Source: Candidatus Gastranaerophilales bacterium
GTDB taxonomy: Bacteria; Cyanobacteriota; Vampirovibrionia; Gastranaerophilales; Gastranaerophilaceae
Reading direction: 5' to 3'
Length of the DNA stretch: 64,000 bases
Assembly (NCBI GenBank): GCA_944326425.1
Contig: CALVDX010000011.1
Location: forward strand, 1 to 64,000
In this document: piece after piece, positions 1 through 8,206 of the stretch
How positions within the stretch are numbered: the first letter of the stretch is position 1
Layout: each line of letters opens with the position of its first letter
Made by a program: the position numbers and the translations under genes
Notes under the pieces: model-generated
Told to the model about the DNA's origin: nothing
Seen by the model: only the letters and a program-made list of their open reading frames with translations
The model's database searches: none

Positions 1-2
1 CC

Positions 3-95
3 TTGACGGAAATAACAACTACAGGCCGGACTCAGGTGGAATGTATACGTCACGACGCGAAGAATGGCTGCAAGCTTAAGGACGCGGGCTGGTGA
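3..95 (+). CDS. C-terminal end of an unidentified protein (frame uncertain)
   Basis: Two forward frames are open from the window edge. One begins at base 2 and ends at a TAA (77-79). The other begins at base 3 and ends at a TGA (93-95). The second gives a tail with two cysteines (VECIRHDAKNGC) and a final Trp, which would suit an extracellular or pilin-like C-terminus, but this is too short to identify. The stretch looks richer in G+C than the sequence after it. It could also be the 3' part of a structured RNA. I recognise no family. Bases 96-195 show no gene. Confidence 0.3.
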   Translation: MTEITTTGRTQVECIRHDAKNGCKLKDAGW

Positions 96-210
96 GAGTT
101 AAAAATTTTTCAAGAAAACAACTCATCATAATAGCCCGACCAGTATACCTGCAAGGGTATATAAAAAATTACAAAAATCCTATAAACTCCTTGTATAAAA
201 GGAGGGAATA

Positions 211-513
211 ATGAAAAAAACATTATCAGTATTAGGTATTTTATCTGTGTTAGCATTCTCTGCACAAGCATCCCACGCTTTTGAATGGAAATATTTAAAT
301 CCGGCAAACTGGGGAACATGCCCTAAATGCGAGTGTCAGAAAGATAAATGTAAGTGCGAAAAGGAATGCGATCCATGTAAAAAAAATGATTGTGACTGCG
401 AATGCGCCCCAAAATGTGACGACGGCTGTCCATGTCCGGCAGCACCGCCTGCACCGTGTGATGCCTGCGACCAGCTTCAAAACCAAATGCAGCACAAAAA
501 CAGTATCAAATAG
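211..513 (+). CDS. Cysteine-rich secreted small protein
   Basis: A 100-residue protein of no family I recognise. Residues 1-23 form a Sec signal peptide (MKK, a hydrophobic core, then a small-residue cleavage region near ASHA). The mature part of about 75 residues has 15 cysteines, mostly as CxC and CxxC pairs among Lys, Asp and Glu, then a Pro/Ala linker. The pattern resembles metallothionein-like metal binders or a small disulfide-rich exported protein, but order and spacing match nothing specific. The start is fixed by a strong AAGGAGG about 5 nt upstream. A strong terminator follows directly, so it looks monocistronic. Confidence 0.75.
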   Translation: MKKTLSVLGILSVLAFSAQASHAFEWKYLNPANWGTCPKCECQKDKCKCEKECDPCKKNDCDCECAPKCDDGCPCPAAPPAPCDACDQLQNQMQHKNSIK

Positions 514-520
514 CCACTTT

Positions 521-557
521 GAGCCGCTTATTACAACAAATAAGGCGGCTCTTTTTT
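521..557 (+). terminator. Intrinsic terminator after the Cys-rich gene
   Basis: A GAGCCGCTTATT arm, a short loop, a complementary AATAAGGCGGCTC arm and a run of six T. It ends the monocistronic transcript of the upstream Cys-rich gene. Confidence 0.9.
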
Positions 558-587
558 ATATACTGGTGTTAACTTTTATTAAAACAC

Positions 588-616
588 TTGATTTAAGGCT
601 TGCTTAGGTTTATAAT
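588..616 (+). promoter_or_regulatory. Sigma70-type promoter for the zinc-ribbon/rimM/trmD operon
   Basis: TTGATT, a 17-bp spacer and a perfect TATAAT. Transcription would start near 623, leaving a leader of about 90 nt before the ATG at 716. Confidence 0.7.
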
Positions 617-715
617 TGTAGTATAATTTATTTATCCACTTATTGAGGAGTATTTATTAAGTTATTAAGTTAAGTATTTATTTTCACAACCTAAGTAATT
701 AAGAGGCTTTAATCT

Positions 716-1714
716 ATGTATATCAACAAGTGCATTAAGTGTGGTGCTGAATTTGAGACCAAAAACCCCAAACGTGTTATCTGTCCTAAATGTCTTTATG
801 CGGACAAAACCTCAGACGGCTCAGAAGATAAACCGCTCCAAAGTTATAGTTCATACTCTGCAGGCGATGACAGACCAAGTTATGACAGACCGCGTTACAA
901 CAATAATTATAACCAGAGCGGATACCAGCAGCGTCAAAGAAACGACTACAGACGCGACAATAACTATCAGCAAAAGCGCTATAATGACAGAGGGCACGAC
1001 AATGCCCAGGGCGGTTTCAGGAGACCGGATAACAGATACCAAAATAACCGCAATAACAGATTCCAAAGTAACAACAGGTTTCAAAATAACAGAAAACAGT
1101 TCAACAAACCTAAAAAGCAGCAAAAGCCTTTGTTACTCTCTAAGGAGCAATTAGAAAACATCGAAGCACTCTATAAAACAATGCTCCCTCTTCCAAACCC
1201 TGATGCACACGAAATGATTGGAGCAAAGCTGGGTATTGAGCCGCAAAAAGTATTTTTTGGCATTAACTTAATCAGACAGAAAATGATGCTGCCAAAACTT
1301 GCTTTTCCAAAGAGAAAACTAGCGATTACACCGGATCAAATGATGGCAATAAAGAGTCTTTATGAACCGTTATTACCGCTTCCGCCAATCGGATGCCATA
1401 AAATTATTGCAGCTCAATTAAAAATGGAAGAATGGCGTGTTCACGTAGGTATCAAGCTTGTAAGAGCGCAGCTTGGGCTTGAAAGATGGAACGAGGACAG
1501 GGCGGACAAACCGGCAGACTGCATGGTTCCTAAACACCCGCGGCCGGAAAAAGCTAAAAAAGAACAGCCGGCAGGAGAAGTAAAAGAAGAACAGCCGTCC
1601 CCCGAAGCGGAGACAGTACCTGCGGAGACTCCGGAGCCTGTAGCAGTTGCAGCAGAAGAAGCACCCGCAAAACCCAAAAGAGGCAGAAAGCCTAAAGTAA
1701 AAGATGAAGAGTAA
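716..1714 (+). CDS. Zinc-ribbon protein with low-complexity Asn/Arg/Gln region and two tandem repeats
   Basis: A 332-residue protein that I cannot assign to a named family. Residues 6-26 form a four-Cys zinc ribbon (CxxC, 13 residues, CxxC). About residues 45-125 are a disordered Asn/Arg/Tyr/Gln-rich stretch with many NNR and YQ words. Two tandem units of about 65 residues follow, each with a Leu-x-Pro-Leu-Pro turn (TMLPLPNP, PLLPLPPI) and a VHVGIKLVRAQ / VFFGINLIRQK helix. The tail is Pro/Glu-rich and ends in a basic PKRGRKPK motif. Its stop overlaps the rimM start by 11 bp. Position and composition suggest RNA or ribosome binding, which is inference. Confidence 0.8.
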   Translation: MYINKCIKCGAEFETKNPKRVICPKCLYADKTSDGSEDKPLQSYSSYSAGDDRPSYDRPRYNNNYNQSGYQQRQRNDYRRDNNYQQKRYNDRGHDNAQGGFRRPDNRYQNNRNNRFQSNNRFQNNRKQFNKPKKQQKPLLLSKEQLENIEALYKTMLPLPNPDAHEMIGAKLGIEPQKVFFGINLIRQKMMLPKLAFPKRKLAITPDQMMAIKSLYEPLLPLPPIGCHKIIAAQLKMEEWRVHVGIKLVRAQLGLERWNEDRADKPADCMVPKHPRPEKAKKEQPAGEVKEEQPSPEAETVPAETPEPVAVAAEEAPAKPKRGRKPKVKDEE

Positions 1715-2216
1715 GTATATTTCCTTCGGTAAAATCTTAAATTTCCACGGTATAAAAGGGGAAATTAAGCTCGGGTACTCTAAAGGCAGGGAAAGCTGGG
1801 TTGCAAAACTTGACAAAGTCTATATAGAAACTGATGAAAAATTAGTTCCTGTTCATTTTCAGTATGTAAAATTTACCCAAAAATCCGCGATTGCAAAGTT
1901 TAAAGAATTTGATAATATAAACGACATTTTACCTTATAAGGGCTGTATTCTATATATTGAAAAAGAAAAAGCAGGCGAAAATCTTGAAGAGGATGAATAC
2001 CTGATAAACGACTTAATAGGCATGGAAGTCTATGTTAATGACAAGTTTTCGGGTGTAATTACCGGTGTATCAAACAACGGAGCAACTGATTTACTTTCAG
2101 TAAAAACAAAATCCGGAAACTTAAGTCTTGTCCCGTTTGTAAAAGCCATCGTTACAGGGGTAAATATAAAAGAACGTAAAATCACTATCACTGAAATGGA
2201 AGGTTTATTGGAATGA
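1704..2216 (+). CDS. rimM: Ribosome maturation factor RimM
   Basis: A 170-residue RimM, the 30S assembly factor that binds ribosomal protein S19. The N-terminal domain carries the usual opening (FGKILNFHGIKGEIKLG). The PRC-barrel half contains LIGMEVYVND and the late FVKAIVTGVNIKERKI strand. Length is normal. It overlaps the preceding gene by 11 bp and the next (trmD) by an ATGA, so the three are translationally coupled. rpsP, often upstream in this operon type, is absent here; the zinc-ribbon gene takes that place. Confidence 0.93.
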   Translation: MKSKYISFGKILNFHGIKGEIKLGYSKGRESWVAKLDKVYIETDEKLVPVHFQYVKFTQKSAIAKFKEFDNINDILPYKGCILYIEKEKAGENLEEDEYLINDLIGMEVYVNDKFSGVITGVSNNGATDLLSVKTKSGNLSLVPFVKAIVTGVNIKERKITITEMEGLLE

Positions 2217-2884
2217 GATTTGACGTACTTACACTCTTCCCTGAAATGATAGAAGCAAATTTTGAATACAGTATAATGAAACGCGCAGTTGATGCAGGTA
2301 TTATAGAGATAAATACTATTAACCCGAGAGAGTATACCCATAACAAACATAGAAAAGTTGATGACACCCCTTATGGAGGAGGGGCGGGCATGGTCTTAAT
2401 GCCGCAGCCGTATGTTGACGCATACAATGCGGTTGAAAAACTTGAAAACAGCTGCACTGTTATGCTTACCCCGCAGGGTGAACCATTTAATAATAAAATA
2501 TGCACGGAACTTGCAGGTTATGAGCAGCTTATTTTATTATGCGGACATTATGAAGGCTTTGATGAAAGAATTCGCGAAATAATTAAACCAAGAGAAATAT
2601 CTATAGGAGACTTTGTATTAACAGGCGGAGAGCTTCCTGCATTATGTATAATAGACAGTGTAAGCCGACGTCTGGAAGGCACTCTTGGAAAAATAGAATC
2701 AATGGAGGACGACAGTTTTTCCGACGGACTTTTAGAGTACCCGCAATACACAAAACCAAGAGACTTTAGAGGATATAAAGTGCCTGAAGTGCTTTTAAAC
2801 GGCAACCACAAAGAAATTGAAGAATTCAGGCACCAGCAAAAAATTGAAAGAACGAAACTACGCAGACCTGATTTGCTGGAATAA
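2213..2884 (+). CDS. trmD: tRNA (guanine-37-N1)-methyltransferase TrmD
   Basis: A 223-residue SPOUT-fold enzyme that transfers methyl from S-adenosylmethionine to G37 of tRNAs, preventing +1 frameshifting. It shows the family start (MRFDVLTLFPEM), the DDTPYGGGAGMV loop, and the knot motifs LLCGHYEGFDERI and SIGDFVLTGGELPA. Somewhat shorter than many TrmD at the C-terminus, but the basic IERTKLRRPDLL tail is present. Last gene of the operon, overlapping rimM by 4 bp. Confidence 0.96.
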   Translation: MRFDVLTLFPEMIEANFEYSIMKRAVDAGIIEINTINPREYTHNKHRKVDDTPYGGGAGMVLMPQPYVDAYNAVEKLENSCTVMLTPQGEPFNNKICTELAGYEQLILLCGHYEGFDERIREIIKPREISIGDFVLTGGELPALCIIDSVSRRLEGTLGKIESMEDDSFSDGLLEYPQYTKPRDFRGYKVPEVLLNGNHKEIEEFRHQQKIERTKLRRPDLLE

Positions 2885-2933
2885 GTTAATCATAGTATCA
2901 CGGCGCACTGTAACCGTTACAGAATTTTCCCAT

Positions 2934-2955
2934 AAAAAAAAGCGGCATTGCCGCT
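2934..2955 (-). terminator. Intrinsic terminator of the 2998-3309 minus-strand gene
   Basis: AGCGGC / GCCGCT hairpin with a 3-nt loop. Read on the minus strand it is followed at once by a run of T. It may also stop transcription from trmD, since T residues follow a few bases later on the plus strand. Confidence 0.75.
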
Positions 2956-2997
2956 ATGGATTTTTTGAAATAAAGAGTGGAATAAATGCGAGAATGA

Positions 2998-3309
2998 TTA
3001 TCTAGGAATTTTATGAATACGATGCAGGCGTATATCAGGCCGTTTATGCCTAATAACCGGCATCGGTACAGGCGGAGGCGGCGGAGCGAAATTTGCACCG
3101 CCTCCATAATATAAATAATTTCTGTAATATGGTCTGTTATACATATAATAGGGGGAGTAAAAGCCCCCGTACATAAACGGATCCGTCATCATGGTATACG
3201 GTCCGACACCTGTCCCTACAATAAAAGAATAATGTACACCTGCAAACGACGGTAAGCCTGAAAGCAGAGTTAATAACAATAACAACTTAAATAATTTTTT
3301 CTTTTTCAT
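2998..3309 (-). CDS. Small secreted Gly/Tyr/Pro-rich protein
   Basis: About 103 residues from an ATG at 3309, preferred over the far-upstream ATG at 3363 because an AAGGA lies 6-7 nt before it and it opens a clean signal peptide (MKKKKLFKLLLLL...SFAG). The mature part is rich in Tyr, Gly and Met, then has a proline run (APPPPPVPMP) and a basic His/Arg tail. No enzymatic motif is visible. Composition suggests a surface or periplasmic structural peptide. It is monocistronic, with its own terminator. Family unknown. Confidence 0.6.
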   Translation of the reverse strand: MKKKKLFKLLLLLTLLSGLPSFAGVHYSFIVGTGVGPYTMMTDPFMYGGFYSPYYMYNRPYYRNYLYYGGGANFAPPPPPVPMPVIRHKRPDIRLHRIHKIPR

Positions 3310-3376
3310 ACAATCCTTTTTGTACCACCAAAGGTATAACGAAACGAAAAAGAAAAAGTTCATTTTTTTCTTAATA

Positions 3377-3967
3377 TTAATAAAATTCTTTAAGTAAATT
3401 ATTATAAATATCTATTGTAGGATAACAAATAACGAGATTTCTCTCTGCAAGGCTTTTTATTGTTAATTTATAAGACTCTAAAATAGCCCTGTCCAAACCG
3501 TTTTCAGTATCAAGAAAACGTTCAATCTGTTCTCTATATTCAATCGGCCTTGTCCGTTTTTCTATTTTGTCGGCAAGATAAATAATTTTTTCTAACAGTG
3601 ACATGTTTTTTTTTCCTAATGTATGCCACCTTATTGCCGATAAGATTTCCTTATCCGTAATACCATATTCTCTTTCTGCAACCTGTACACCGGCAGGTGC
3701 ATGGAATGTTTTATAATTTAACAACTCGCACTCGTCTATAGCCCAAATATCACGGTTTTTAACAACAATATCCAGAAGTTTTTCTTTAGGAAAGCATTTT
3801 GCGCAATCATGCAAAAGTCCAGCAAGGCAGGCTTTTTCTACATCGGCGCCAAAGGTCTCAGCAAGGCGCACAGCCTCTTCCGCAACACCTATTGAGTGCT
3901 CATAACGCTCAGGCGTCAATGTCATTTTAAGTTTTTCCAATATCTCTTTATGCTTGGTAAAGTCCAT
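3377..3967 (-). CDS. yqeK: HD-domain hydrolase of the YqeK type (Ap4A hydrolase)
   Basis: A 196-residue HD-superfamily protein. The motif His and HD pair are visible (RYEHSIGVAE near 22, LLHDCAK near 51), with further metal ligands at HAPAG near 89 and IRWHT near 113. YqeK enzymes cleave diadenosine tetraphosphate symmetrically and nearly always sit beside nadD, as here. Its 5' end overlaps the 3' end of nadD by 20 bp on the same strand, so the two are cotranscribed. Confidence 0.9.
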   Translation of the reverse strand: MDFTKHKEILEKLKMTLTPERYEHSIGVAEEAVRLAETFGADVEKACLAGLLHDCAKCFPKEKLLDIVVKNRDIWAIDECELLNYKTFHAPAGVQVAEREYGITDKEILSAIRWHTLGKKNMSLLEKIIYLADKIEKRTRPIEYREQIERFLDTENGLDRAILESYKLTIKSLAERNLVICYPTIDIYNNLLKEFY

Positions 3968-4538
3968 TTTCTTTTATATAATCCAATACTTTATCAGGTA
4001 ATAAGCCGTTACAAGGCTTTCCTTTATAAATACGACTCCTCAAAACAGTGGAAGATAAATCTATAAATTCCATCGGAGCAAATTCATAATCATAGTTCCA
4101 CTCGGTAAACCTTTGAAAGTTTTTTTCATGAAAATTTTTAGTCCGGGGATAAACAATAAAATGCACCTGTTTTTTCAAATCATCTGCAAATTTCCAACTG
4201 TCAATTTCACGAAAAGCATCAGTTCCAATTAGTATATTTATTTTCCCCTCTGGTTTATAACGCTTATAAAGTTCAACAACAGTAAAATATGTATAAGAAA
4301 AACGTTCATTTTGATATTCGATATTACTTATTTGGAAGCGGGTATTTCCTTCTATAGCTAATTTAACCATATTGTATCTATGAGTAGCCATAGCATCATC
4401 AATTTCCTTATGCGGCGGTTTATACGCAGGAATAAATAATATAGTATCAAATTTGTAATATCTAAGTGCAAATTCAGCTACAGTTAAATGAACATTGTGT
4501 ATCGGATTAAATGTACCCGGATAAATACATAATCTCAT
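3948..4538 (-). CDS. nadD: Nicotinate-nucleotide adenylyltransferase NadD
   Basis: A 196-residue nucleotidyltransferase that adenylates nicotinate mononucleotide in NAD synthesis. The ATP-binding motif is YPGTFNPIHNVHL, so the usual HxGH reads H-N-V-H, a Gly-to-Val change. The later IGTDAF, YPR and SSTVLRSRI motifs are canonical. The start is set by AAGGAGAG 6 nt upstream. Overlaps yqeK by 20 bp. A pnuC-like transporter at 9.0-9.8 kb may serve the same cofactor pathway. Confidence 0.93.
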   Translation of the reverse strand: MRLCIYPGTFNPIHNVHLTVAEFALRYYKFDTILFIPAYKPPHKEIDDAMATHRYNMVKLAIEGNTRFQISNIEYQNERFSYTYFTVVELYKRYKPEGKINILIGTDAFREIDSWKFADDLKKQVHFIVYPRTKNFHEKNFQRFTEWNYDYEFAPMEFIDLSSTVLRSRIYKGKPCNGLLPDKVLDYIKENGLYQA

Positions 4539-4578
4539 GCCATACTCTCCTTAATATATATATTAACATGGAATAATC

Positions 4579-4608
4579 AAAAAAAAACCTGATTTTTTTG
4601 AAATCAGG
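4579..4608 (-). terminator. Intrinsic terminator between the 53-aa gene and nadD
   Basis: CCTGATTT / AAATCAGG hairpin followed on the minus strand by nine T. It separates the small upstream minus-strand gene from nadD, supporting the small gene as its own transcription unit. Confidence 0.8.
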
Positions 4609-4650
4609 CGCTGATTAAATAGTATTGGGGGAATTAATATAAGTATTTCT

Positions 4651-4812
4651 TTATCTTCTCAAATATCTCAACATATTTAGATTTGTTTCTGCAAATATCT
4701 GCATTTCGTCATATAACAATTGAGATTTATCATTTACATCCGGTTCTTTTATAAAGTCTTTATAGATTGAATTAGCCTTTGCATTTATATCGTAGATATT
4801 TAATACAGCCAT
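4651..4812 (-). CDS. Small 53-residue protein of unknown function
   Basis: ATG at 4812 to TAA at 4651, 53 residues. It starts MAVLNIYDINAKANSIYK and ends NMLRYLRR. The sequence is amphipathic and probably all-helical, with no signal peptide or Cys. Support comes from an intrinsic terminator about 45 bp after the stop, coding-like codon use, and a 230-bp divergent regulatory region upstream. The Shine-Dalgarno is weak (GAGG about 10 nt before the start). No family recognised. Confidence 0.55.
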   Translation of the reverse strand: MAVLNIYDINAKANSIYKDFIKEPDVNDKSQLLYDEMQIFAETNLNMLRYLRR

Positions 4813-4837
4813 AATGCTTGCCTCATCTTTTCTTTCG

Positions 4838-4976
4838 TGTTACATATATATAAAGTATATATTTTTTATTGAATTTCAGAAAATGTAATTATTGTTACAA
4901 AACTTAATAAAAGTAACAACTTTTGCTTACGGTCTGCAAAACATTATACAAAGACTTATGTAACAGTTTCGTTACA
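4838..4976. promoter_or_regulatory. Cluster of GTTACA/TGTAAC sites in a divergent intergenic region
   Basis: TGTTACA occurs at 4838-4844 and 4893-4899, GTAACA at 4913-4918, and a perfect inverted repeat TGTAAC-N6-GTTACA at 4959-4976. They lie between the minus-strand 53-aa gene and the plus-strand gene at 5045. The repetition suggests binding sites of one regulator. Similar words recur before 25688-26557 and before the pilin gene at 62701. Confidence 0.45.
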
Positions 4977-5044
4977 AATTAGCAATTTTTATTATTGATG
5001 ATTGTTTAATAGGATATAGGTTAACAAGAAAGGAAAATAAGATT

Positions 5045-5560
5045 ATGGCAGTAGATTCTATTCAAACAGTGAAGGTTAATGCACCGCAATTCAAAGCAGC
5101 AGAAAACACAGCAGCTACACCTGCAGCACCGGCTCCCGAAACAAAGAAAGACGGTAATGCTTTGTTATACGGTTCTCTTGGGGCACTCGGCGTATTAGCA
5201 GTAGGCGGACTCGCTTACAAAGCCCTCAAAGGCGGAAAAGTTCAGTTTGCTAAACTTAAAGAACTCGGTTACAAATTTGAAAATGGTAAAATGCTTAATA
5301 AAAAAGGAAAAGTATACACCGGTAAAGTAGCCGGAGAAACCCCGAGCGGAAACAAAATTACTGTTGAATATAAAGACGGCCTAAAAAATAAATTAACCAT
5401 AAAATACAAAGATGGTGACAATAAATCTATGACACGTACATACACACGTGATAATGACGGTAAAGTTACAGAAATAAAAACAACAACAGTTGATAAGAAC
5501 GGTAAATCAGAAACAATAACAGAATCATGGGTTGATGATGGCTCCGTGGACTTAAAATAG
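5045..5560 (+). CDS. Lineage-specific single-pass membrane protein, paralogue of 25688-26557
   Basis: A 171-residue protein of unknown family. Residues 1-38 are disordered and rich in Ala, Pro and Thr, with an APQFKAAE motif. A hydrophobic segment spans about 41-61 (ALLYGSLGALGVLAVGG). A basic KGGKVQF follows, then repeats of YKDG-like beta strands with many Lys, Thr and Asp. There is no Sec signal at the N-terminus. The order of segments, and the words KVxF and YKDG after the helix, match the minus-strand protein at 25688-26557. AAGGAAA lies about 9 nt before the ATG, and a terminator follows. Confidence 0.7.
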   Translation: MAVDSIQTVKVNAPQFKAAENTAATPAAPAPETKKDGNALLYGSLGALGVLAVGGLAYKALKGGKVQFAKLKELGYKFENGKMLNKKGKVYTGKVAGETPSGNKITVEYKDGLKNKLTIKYKDGDNKSMTRTYTRDNDGKVTEIKTTTVDKNGKSETITESWVDDGSVDLK

Positions 5561-5579
5561 TAATAGACTTTAAATACAA

Positions 5580-5605
5580 AAGAGACCTCAAAAGGGTCTC
5601 TTTTA
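5580..5605 (+). terminator. Intrinsic terminator after the 5045 gene
   Basis: AGAGACC hairpin with GGTCTCT, loop TCAAAAG, then a T-rich run. Confidence 0.88.
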
Positions 5606-5665
5606 TTTTAAAATTTTAAAGTTATTTCCCTCAGAAAACATTTTAAAATTAATGAATTGGTCAGG

Positions 5666-5694
5666 TGTCAAAAATATCTTGTTTCTGATATAAT
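5666..5694 (+). promoter_or_regulatory. Probable ftsH promoter
   Basis: TGTCAA, a 17-bp spacer and TATAAT. The transcript would start near 5701, about 23 nt before the ftsH ATG. The -35 box is weak; the -10 box is perfect. Confidence 0.55.
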
Positions 5695-5723
5695 TTTTAG
5701 TATGAATAATAAGAGGGGATTCT

Positions 5724-7616
5724 ATGAATAAAAGTCAATCTACAGGAATGTACATTATCCTTGCCATTATGGTTCTGGCATTTATTTCAATGCTTTTTAA
5801 CGGGCCTGCTACAAACACTCAGGAGCTTGCATACTCATCGTTCCTGCAAATGGCGGAAAAAGGAGAAATTAAAAGTGTTGACATTGACAAAGACTACCTG
5901 ATTGCCATTCCAGTTAATCAGCCCCAAAAGGCAGAAACACAAAAACCTGTTTCCCAGAGTCCTCTTTTAGCGCCGCAAAAAACAGGAGAATTGCAATACA
6001 AAGTTCTTATCCCGCAAGGGGCTGATGTTGTAAAAAAAATAGAAGAATTTAATAATATAGAAATAAAAGCTAAAAAACCAAGTGAATCAAGCCAGTGGCT
6101 TGGAGCACTTGGCGGGCTGATATTACCTTTATTATTTATAGTATTTCTCATCATGCTTGCCAGAGGTATTCAGGCAGGCGGTACACAGGCAATGTCTTTT
6201 GGCAAAAGCAAAGCAAAAATGATGATTGACAGCAAGGTTAAAACGACTTTTAACGATGTTGCCGGCATTGATGAAGAAAAAAAAGAGCTTGAAGAAATCG
6301 TTGATTTCTTAAAAAATGGTGAAAAATACTTAAAGCTCGGTGCAAAAATTCCTAAAGGAGTCCTTCTTGTAGGCGCACCCGGCACAGGTAAAACCTTGAT
6401 GGCAAAGGCTGTAGCCGGAGAAGCGGGAGTTCCGTTCTTCTCAATAAGCGGGTCAGACTTCGTTGAAATGTTTGTTGGTGTCGGAGCAAGCCGTGTAAGA
6501 GACCTTTTTGAACAGGCTAAAAAGCATCAACCTTGTATTGTTTTTATTGACGAAATTGATGCGGTAGGCCGTCAACGCGGTGCCGGTTTAGGCGGCGGGC
6601 ATGACGAAAGAGAACAAACTCTTAACCAGCTTCTTGTTGAAATGGATGGCTTCGACGAAAATACAAATATTATAATCCTTGCCGCAACAAACAGACCGGA
6701 TATTCTGGATAACGCACTCCTCCGTCCGGGACGTTTTGACAGGCAGATTATGGTAAGTCTCCCCGATGTAAAGGGTCGCGAACAAATTTTAAAAGTACAC
6801 GCAAAAGGTAAACCGCTTGATGAAGATGTTGATTTATCAACACTTGCAAAGCGCATCCCCGGATTTACAGGCGCAGATATTCAAAGCTTATTAAATGAAT
6901 CCGCACTTCTTGCGGCACGTAAAAATAAAGATAAAATTTCTATGGCAGAAATTGACGAGTCTATTGACCGCGTAATTGCAGGTATTGAAAAGAAAAGTAA
7001 AGTAATGACAGAGGACGACAAAAAGCGGACTTCTTACCACGAAGTCGGACACGCACTCCTTGCAAAACTTCTGGAACACTGCGACAAATTACACAAGGTT
7101 ACTATTATCCCCAGAGGTTACGCGTTAGGTTTAACCTGGACAAAACCGGAGGATAACAAAGTCAGCGTAAGCAAAGCAAAGCTTTATGATGAAATAACAA
7201 TGATACTGGGCGGCAGAGTCGCCGAAGAAATAGTTTTCGGTCCTGAAGACATAAGCACCGGCGCCTCTAACGATATTGAAAAAGTAACCGGCATTGCACG
7301 AAAAATGGTTACACAGTGGGGGATGTCCGAAAAAATGGGTGCAATGGCCTACGGGAAATCTCAGGAGCACGTATTTATGGGCAGAGATTTCGGGCAAACA
7401 AGAGATTTTTCAGACGAAATTGCAGCTGATATTGATAAAGAAATGAAACGCATCATTGATGAGCGTTATAACATCGCAAAAAATCTTTTAACAGAAAACC
7501 GCGATATGCTTGAATATATCTCAGCTACTCTTCTTGAAAAAGAAACACTGGAAGAAAAAGATTTTGAAGAATTGATGGATAAAGTAAGGAATGAAAGAGG
7601 TAATCAACAATGTTAA
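5724..7616 (+). CDS. ftsH: ATP-dependent zinc metalloprotease FtsH
   Basis: A 630-residue inner-membrane AAA protease that degrades misfolded membrane proteins and unstable regulators. Two membrane segments (about 8-25 and 135-153) flank a small extracytoplasmic domain. The AAA module has Walker A GAPGTGKT, Walker [12 protein letters not shown], and the SRH with [20 protein letters not shown]. The peptidase site HEVGH lies near residue 441. Length and order are typical. The next gene overlaps by 7 bp. AGAGGGGA precedes the ATG. Confidence 0.97.
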   Translation: MNKSQSTGMYIILAIMVLAFISMLFNGPATNTQELAYSSFLQMAEKGEIKSVDIDKDYLIAIPVNQPQKAETQKPVSQSPLLAPQKTGELQYKVLIPQGADVVKKIEEFNNIEIKAKKPSESSQWLGALGGLILPLLFIVFLIMLARGIQAGGTQAMSFGKSKAKMMIDSKVKTTFNDVAGIDEEKKELEEIVDFLKNGEKYLKLGAKIPKGVLLVGAPGTGKTLMAKAVAGEAGVPFFSISGSDFVEMFVGVGASRVRDLFEQAKKHQPCIVFIDEIDAVGRQRGAGLGGGHDEREQTLNQLLVEMDGFDENTNIIILAATNRPDILDNALLRPGRFDRQIMVSLPDVKGREQILKVHAKGKPLDEDVDLSTLAKRIPGFTGADIQSLLNESALLAARKNKDKISMAEIDESIDRVIAGIEKKSKVMTEDDKKRTSYHEVGHALLAKLLEHCDKLHKVTIIPRGYALGLTWTKPEDNKVSVSKAKLYDEITMILGGRVAEEIVFGPEDISTGASNDIEKVTGIARKMVTQWGMSEKMGAMAYGKSQEHVFMGRDFGQTRDFSDEIAADIDKEMKRIIDERYNIAKNLLTENRDMLEYISATLLEKETLEEKDFEELMDKVRNERGNQQC

Positions 7617-8083
7617 CAAAAGAAGAATTTGTCCTTGAGCAGTATAAACTATATTCTGAACAAAAAGAAAAATTCACCTCCAGAAACTTTGCAACAAATA
7701 AATTTTATCTTATATCATTTGTTGTATTAGTATTATTAACTATTTACACCGGATCAATCATTTTTATGAAATTAATTCCCGGCTCCTTGTTATTTTCGGC
7801 TATAGGGGTATTAGTCTGTATTCTCTGGTGGATGAATATTGATTCATATAATCTCCTTATAAAAGTAAAATATCAAAATGTTCTTGAAGAAATGGAAAAT
7901 TATCTTCCGATAAAACCTTATACAATAGAAAGAGAAGCGTTAAAAGAATACAAAAAAAAGAAAAAAGCTTTCTTATTCTCTGATATGCAAAAAACACTTG
8001 CTATTTTAGGATTAATTTTCTTCTTTGCACTCTTTGTTTGTGACGCAGTACCGCTAGTTTATAAGCTCTGTTTTATGAGCTAG
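7610..8083 (+). CDS. RipA-like integral membrane protein
   Basis: A 157-residue protein with three membrane segments (about 33-52, 58-74, 130-150). Between segments two and three lies a conserved-looking cytoplasmic stretch with WWMNIDSYN, then an Lys/Glu-rich region with MENYLPIKPYTIERE. This layout resembles the RipA family of small oligomeric membrane proteins, described in Francisella; the assignment is from memory of the pattern. It overlaps ftsH by 7 bp and is surely cotranscribed with it, hinting at an adaptor, substrate or partner of FtsH. Confidence 0.65.
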   Translation: MLTKEEFVLEQYKLYSEQKEKFTSRNFATNKFYLISFVVLVLLTIYTGSIIFMKLIPGSLLFSAIGVLVCILWWMNIDSYNLLIKVKYQNVLEEMENYLPIKPYTIEREALKEYKKKKKAFLFSDMQKTLAILGLIFFFALFVCDAVPLVYKLCFMS

Positions 8084-8111
8084 GGGGTAAAAGGGGTAAA
8101 TAGGGGGGGGG
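8083..8111 (+). other. G-tract run with G-quadruplex potential
   Basis: Runs of 5, 4 and 9 G separated by short A/T loops, starting at the stop codon of the RipA-like gene. In AT-rich DNA this stands out. Four G-runs of at least four could stack, in DNA or at the 3' end of the ftsH mRNA. No conventional terminator is visible here. Confidence 0.5.
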
Positions 8112-8206
8112 AAATATATCCTCTCACCCGTCCATAATCAATTTGCAGGACAGAAAGAAACATTATTGCTTTTAATAACCTGTTTGACAAAATAAATAAA
8201 ATATCT

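Noticed and set aside
1-100. 3' end of tmRNA or RNase P RNA
   Set aside because: GGACGCGGG recalls the tmRNA end, but the T-arm and acceptor that should follow are not there; the RNase P 3' consensus is also not met. Left as an undetermined partial feature.
741-1154. 137-aa frame within the zinc-ribbon gene
   Set aside because: Shadow of the low-complexity region in another frame; the 332-aa frame has the zinc ribbon, tandem repeats and operon overlap.
8184-8189. TTGACA as -35 box of tRNA-Ser
   Set aside because: Perfect match to the consensus, but at a 17-bp spacing the -10 would lie within the tRNA; no proper -10 exists between.
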